DNA of 64,000 nucleotides, from assembly GCF_018024495.1 (NCBI RefSeq), contig NZ_CP071696.1:62001-126000 (forward strand), read 5' to 3'. Origin of the DNA: Agromyces archimandritae (lineage in GTDB: Bacteria; Actinomycetota; Actinomycetes; Actinomycetales; Microbacteriaceae). Below are positions 61,146 to 64,000 of this stretch, piece by piece; position 1 is the stretch's first letter, and each line of letters begins with the position of its first letter. The notes beneath the pieces are model-generated. The model searched no databases. It worked only from the letters and a program-made list of their open reading frames with translations, and had not been told where the DNA came from. Made by a program: the position numbers and the translations under genes.

Positions 61146-62660
61146 TCACGCCGCTCCGAAGATCTCGCGGAGCCGCCACTGCCCGTCCGCTCCGCGGACG
61201 ACGAGGGCATTGCCCTGCGCCTCCCCCTCCGCCGAAACGAGCCCGACGAGCACCGCGTCGCCCATCGATCCCGAAACCCGTCCGGCGACGGCATCGCGCC
61301 CGGCGACCGGGCGCTCCGCCCCCTGCTGCGCGGCCGCGATCGCGGCGATGTCGTCGGCCTCGAGTGCGGACCCCGGTTGATCGGTCTCGGCGAGGCACGA
61401 CGCCTGCAGCGCTTCGAAGCACTCGGCGCGGCGCGCGAGGAGCACCGCGGTCGCGGCGGCCGGGTCCTCGACGGCGGCGGCCGCAAGGGTTCCGCCGGCG
61501 GCCGCGGCCGGTCGAACGGAGCCGTCACCGGCTGCGACGTCGCCGGGTGCGGTTCCGCCCGCCGCGGCCCCCTCGGCCGTCACGGCCTCCCGCACCTCTC
61601 CCGCGCGCTCGTCCGCGCGCGCCCCGCCCGCGTCCGTCGGCGGCGGGGCGAAGGCGAGCACGGCGGCGATCAGAGCGGCCAGGAGTCCGCCGCCGAAGAG
61701 CAGCGGTCGGCGCTTGGCGGCGATGAACCCGCGGAACCGAGCGGCGATGCCGCTCCGCCCGCCCTCCTCGACGGCACGGAGCACGCGGTCGGCGAGCCCG
61801 GCCGGCACGAAGTTCAGGGCGAGCAGCGGATGCGTCGGGCGCGGCTCCGGCTCGGCGATCGCATCGGACGGCTCGGCCGGCAGCACGGGCATCCGCCCCG
61901 GCAGCGCGGATGCGGTGCGTCGCGGCCGCCCGGGCGCCGAGGCGCCGGCGACGGGCAACGGGTCCGCCCAGTCGAAGAGCGCCCGTTCGAGTTCGGTGCC
62001 CGGCACCGTGAACGGGCGTGCCTCGAGCCGGGCCGCGAGGAAGCGCACCGGCTCGGGATCCTCGGCGCCGGGCACGGCGGCGAATACTGTGCGGAAGACG
62101 GCGAGCAGGCGTTCGTACCCGGTGCGGAGCAGCTCCGTCCTGCGCGGGTCCGCGTGCTCCGGCAGCCGGACGAGGGACCCGAGGCCGAGGATCCTCGGCA
62201 TCCCGCGTTCGTCGAAGACGACGTCGGCGGCCTGGAGCCCGGGATGGGCGAAGCCGGCACGGGCGAGCCGAGCGATGCCGTCGATGAGCGGGGCGAGGAT
62301 CGTGACGGCTTCGCCGGCATCCAGACGCCGCTCCCCGAGGATGCGTGCGAGGCCGACGGGTCCGAGGCGCTCGACGGCCAGGCACACCCGGCCGTCGGCC
62401 AGCGCGGCGACGTCGTACAGGCGGGGCAGGGTGGCCGCCCCTGCCTCGCTCATGGCCTCGATCTCCGCGCCGATCGAGGCAGGTGAGACGCCCGCCTCGT
62501 AGACGCGGACGACGACGAGGCCGGGTTCGCCCTCCGGTTCGCGCTCTCCGGCGGCGAGGTAGACGTCGGCGCGATCGCCGCTCGCGATCCGGCGCAGCAG
62601 TCGGTAGCCGGCCAGTCTGGTCTCGTGCAGCGGGGGTGATGGTTCGGTCGAGCGGTCCAT
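61146..62660 (-). CDS. Membrane pseudokinase with extracytoplasmic domain
   Basis: A 504-residue protein. Residues ~15-250 follow a protein-kinase fold (YRLLRRIASGDRADVYLAAG, GFAHPGLQAADVVFDERGMP, ILGLGSLVRLP), but catalytic residues are lost: the HRD motif is HPG, the catalytic Asn position is Asp, DFG is LGLG and the VAIK lysine is Arg (VVVRVYE). A Pro-rich linker, one transmembrane helix (~319-337, LLFGGGLLAALIAAVLAFAP) and an extracytoplasmic ~165-residue domain with a CFEALQASC pair follow. Probably a regulatory scaffold. ATG 62660 follows CATCCT by 7 nt. Confidence 0.8.
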   Translation of the reverse strand: MDRSTEPSPPLHETRLAGYRLLRRIASGDRADVYLAAGEREPEGEPGLVVVRVYEAGVSPASIGAEIEAMSEAGAATLPRLYDVAALADGRVCLAVERLGPVGLARILGERRLDAGEAVTILAPLIDGIARLARAGFAHPGLQAADVVFDERGMPRILGLGSLVRLPEHADPRRTELLRTGYERLLAVFRTVFAAVPGAEDPEPVRFLAARLEARPFTVPGTELERALFDWADPLPVAGASAPGRPRRTASALPGRMPVLPAEPSDAIAEPEPRPTHPLLALNFVPAGLADRVLRAVEEGGRSGIAARFRGFIAAKRRPLLFGGGLLAALIAAVLAFAPPPTDAGGARADERAGEVREAVTAEGAAAGGTAPGDVAAGDGSVRPAAAAGGTLAAAAVEDPAAATAVLLARRAECFEALQASCLAETDQPGSALEADDIAAIAAAQQGAERPVAGRDAVAGRVSGSMGDAVLVGLVSAEGEAQGNALVVRGADGQWRLREIFGAA

Positions 62661-62667
62661 GCCCGAC

Positions 62668-62673
62668 AGGATG
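62668..62673 (-). promoter_or_regulatory. Leaderless -10 CATCCT of the pseudokinase gene
   Basis: CATCCT on the minus strand, 7 nt, then ATG 62660. Confidence 0.4.
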
Positions 62674-62786
62674 CCGCGCCCCCACGGCATCCACGGGGCG
62701 ATGCCGCCGATCTGTGCAGAACGACCTCGCCGCCCGCCCCTGTGGAGGAGGAGTGCACCGCGTCGAATCGCACCCGCCGTCGCCGG

Positions 62787-62792
62787 TATCCT
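62787..62792 (+). promoter_or_regulatory. Leaderless -10 TATCCT of the DUF4191 gene
   Basis: TATCCT, 6 nt, then ATG 62799. Confidence 0.55.
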
Positions 62793-62798
62793 TGAGGC

Positions 62799-63509
62799 AT
62801 GGCACGCAGCAAGGACGCCCCCGCTCAGAAGGAGCCGGGCCGGCTCAAGCAGATGTGGCAGGTCTTCCAGATGACCCGCCGCTACGACAAAGCGGCGCAG
62901 TGGCTCATGCTGGGCGGGTTCCTCGCCCCGATCGCCGTCGCGGTCGTGCTGGCGATCTTCGTCTCGGGCGGTCACTGGCTCTCGTTGATCCTGTGGGTGC
63001 TCGCCGGCGTCCTCTTCGGTGTGCTGCTCGCGATGATCATCCTCGGCCGCCGCGCCGAGCACGCCGCCTACAAGCAGATCGAGGGCCAGCCAGGAGCCGT
63101 CGGCGCGGTGCTCCGAAGCGGCCTGCGCCGCGGATGGGTCGGCAACGAGATGCCGGTGGCCGTGAACCCCAAGACCCAGGACGCCGTGTATCGCGCCGTC
63201 GGCCGCGGCGGGGTCGCCCTCGTCTCCGAAGGTCCCGCATCGCGCACCAAGCGGATGCTCGACGACGAGCGCCGCAAGGTCTCCCGCGTGCTGCCGAACG
63301 TCCCGATCACGATCCTCGCCGTCGGCCGCGATGAGGGCGAGGTGCCGCTCGACTCGCTCGCGAAGTCGCTCAAGCAGATCAAGCGCACGCTCACCAAGCC
63401 CGAGGTCGCCGCGGTCAACAATCGTCTGAACTCGCTGCAGACGCAGCTGCCGATCCCCAAGGGCGTCGACCCGATGAAGGTCCGCCCGCAGCGCGGCAAG
63501 ATGCGCTGA
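62799..63509 (+). CDS. DUF4191 family membrane protein
   Basis: A 236-residue actinobacterial protein of unknown function. The N terminus is RLKQMWQVFQMTRRYDKAAQ, followed by two helices (MLGGFLAPIAVAVVLAIFVS, LSLILWVLAGVLFGVLLAMI), the motif LGRRAEHAAYKQIEGQPGAV and a cytoplasmic domain ending TQLPIPKGVDPMKVRPQRGK. These segments are typical of DUF4191, which is often found near lipoate and glutamine synthetase genes. Leaderless -10 upstream. Confidence 0.88.
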   Translation: MARSKDAPAQKEPGRLKQMWQVFQMTRRYDKAAQWLMLGGFLAPIAVAVVLAIFVSGGHWLSLILWVLAGVLFGVLLAMIILGRRAEHAAYKQIEGQPGAVGAVLRSGLRRGWVGNEMPVAVNPKTQDAVYRAVGRGGVALVSEGPASRTKRMLDDERRKVSRVLPNVPITILAVGRDEGEVPLDSLAKSLKQIKRTLTKPEVAAVNNRLNSLQTQLPIPKGVDPMKVRPQRGKMR

Positions 63510-63518
63510 GCCTCCGCC

Positions 63519-63556
63519 GGCTCGGGTCCGCAGGCTCGACCCGCCGGGCCCGAGCC
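63519..63556. terminator. Hairpin between DUF4191 and RDD genes
   Basis: GGCTCGGG (63519-63526) and CCCGAGCC (63549-63556) are perfect complements separated by 22 nt, between convergent genes. Confidence 0.5.
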
Positions 63557-63564
63557 GCCCGCGT

Positions 63565-63999
63565 TCAGCGGCGGATGAGGACGGTGCCGGCGACCTTGTC
63601 GTGGAAGCCGCGCTGGTCCGAATCCCAGACGAGCGCCGGCACGACGATCACGAGCAGTACCGTCCGCACGACCGGGCGCCAGAGACCCACCCATCCCCCG
63701 GCGATCGGCACCAGCTGCATCCCGAGCAGACGATGGCCGATGCTGCCGCCGATGGTGGGGATGAACACGATCTGCATGACCGCGAACACCGCGAGCGTCA
63801 CGAGCGAATGCGTGGGCGAAGAGTAGGGCGCCCAGAGCAGCGCGATGAGCACGGCGAAGGCGTAGTCGACGAAGAGCGCGGCGATGCGCCGGCCCACCCG
63901 ACCGACCGACGAGGGGCCGGAATCCGGCAGGCCGAGCCGCTCCCCCGGCCACTTGCTCGGTTCGAGTTCTCCGAAGGTCCGGGGGTTCGCATCAGGCAC
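63565..63999 (-). CDS. RDD family membrane protein (start at window edge)
   Basis: A 144-residue protein with three helices and the RDD motif: conserved Arg in VGRVGRRIAALFVDYAFAVL, Asp in the same helix, and the closing DSDQRGFHDKVAGTVLIRR with Asp. PSKWPGERLGLPDSGPSSVG is the N-terminal extension common to the actinobacterial group that neighbours glnA. GTG 63999 is one base from the window end; it looks like a natural start but a longer N terminus cannot be excluded. Confidence 0.85.
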   Translation of the reverse strand: MPDANPRTFGELEPSKWPGERLGLPDSGPSSVGRVGRRIAALFVDYAFAVLIALLWAPYSSPTHSLVTLAVFAVMQIVFIPTIGGSIGHRLLGMQLVPIAGGWVGLWRPVVRTVLLVIVVPALVWDSDQRGFHDKVAGTVLIRR

Positions 64000-64000
64000 C

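Overview
The window is high-GC actinobacterial chromosome, most likely from the family Microbacteriaceae. The basis is gene content and order: trmI / pafB-pafC / tatA-tatC / helY, RbpA, the split ctaE-qcrCAB and ctaCDF respiratory genes, sigA followed by a MurT/GatD-like pair, a topoisomerase IV pair, DUF3043, DUF4191 and PAC2 proteins. Coding density is high on both strands. No rRNA, tRNA, CRISPR array, insertion sequence or prophage was found. I can place it at family level only.

Layout. 1-6.9 kb: end of trmI, an FKBP lipoprotein, the DNA-damage regulators pafB-pafC, the Tat translocon genes tatA-tatC and a Ski2-like helicase. This is the familiar proteasome-neighbourhood order, but the Pup-proteasome genes themselves are missing. 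6.9-13.5 kb: lipoprotein N-acyltransferase, RbpA, an NfeD / SPFH / glycerophosphodiesterase operon, an SDR protein and small membrane proteins. 13.5-26.6 kb: an accessory stretch with AraC and VOC proteins, a UvrA-like drug-resistance ATPase, GNAT, three NUDIX proteins, an ABC exporter, decayed gene fragments, an alpha/beta hydrolase, a DUF222-HNH nuclease with an SOS-like operator and a 15-bp tandem repeat, and a GrpB protein. 26.6-33.6 kb: thiosulfate uptake (TusA-like plus YeeE/YedE), then a glycerol/dihydroxyacetone locus with dhaK-dhaL-dhaM divergent from glpF-glpK. 33.7-34.8 kb: trpD. 34.9-43.7 kb: cytochrome bcc and aa3 oxidase genes in two converging blocks (ctaE-qcrC-qcrA-qcrB and ctaC-ctaD-ctaF) around an rRNA-methyltransferase-like gene, then erpA. 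43.8-52 kb: M20 peptidase, DUF3043, a phosphodiesterase, and convergent parC and parE. 52-55.4 kb: sigA, murT-like and gatD-like genes in one operon. 55.6-64 kb: PAC2 protein, leucyl aminopeptidase, dihydrolipoyl dehydrogenase, 2-oxoacid dehydrogenase E2, a membrane pseudokinase, DUF4191 and an RDD protein.

Two themes run through the window. First, about twenty genes have a -10 hexamer of the TANNNT type placed 6-8 nt before the start codon, which predicts leaderless mRNAs; I used this to choose many starts. Second, operon partners are tightly coupled by ATGA, GTGA or TTGA overlaps (pafB/pafC, nfeD/SPFH, ABC ATPase/permease, dhaL/dhaM, qcrA/qcrB, ctaC/ctaD, murT/gatD).

The most promising observation is the MurT/GatD-like pair after sigA. 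The GatD-like protein has glycine where the glutaminase cysteine should be, and the MurT-like protein has no Cys4 zinc ribbon. Microbacteriaceae have group B peptidoglycan, in which the D-Glu alpha-carboxyl (the group MurT/GatD normally amidates) carries the cross-link instead. This pair may therefore be a repurposed D-Glu alpha-carboxyl ligase.
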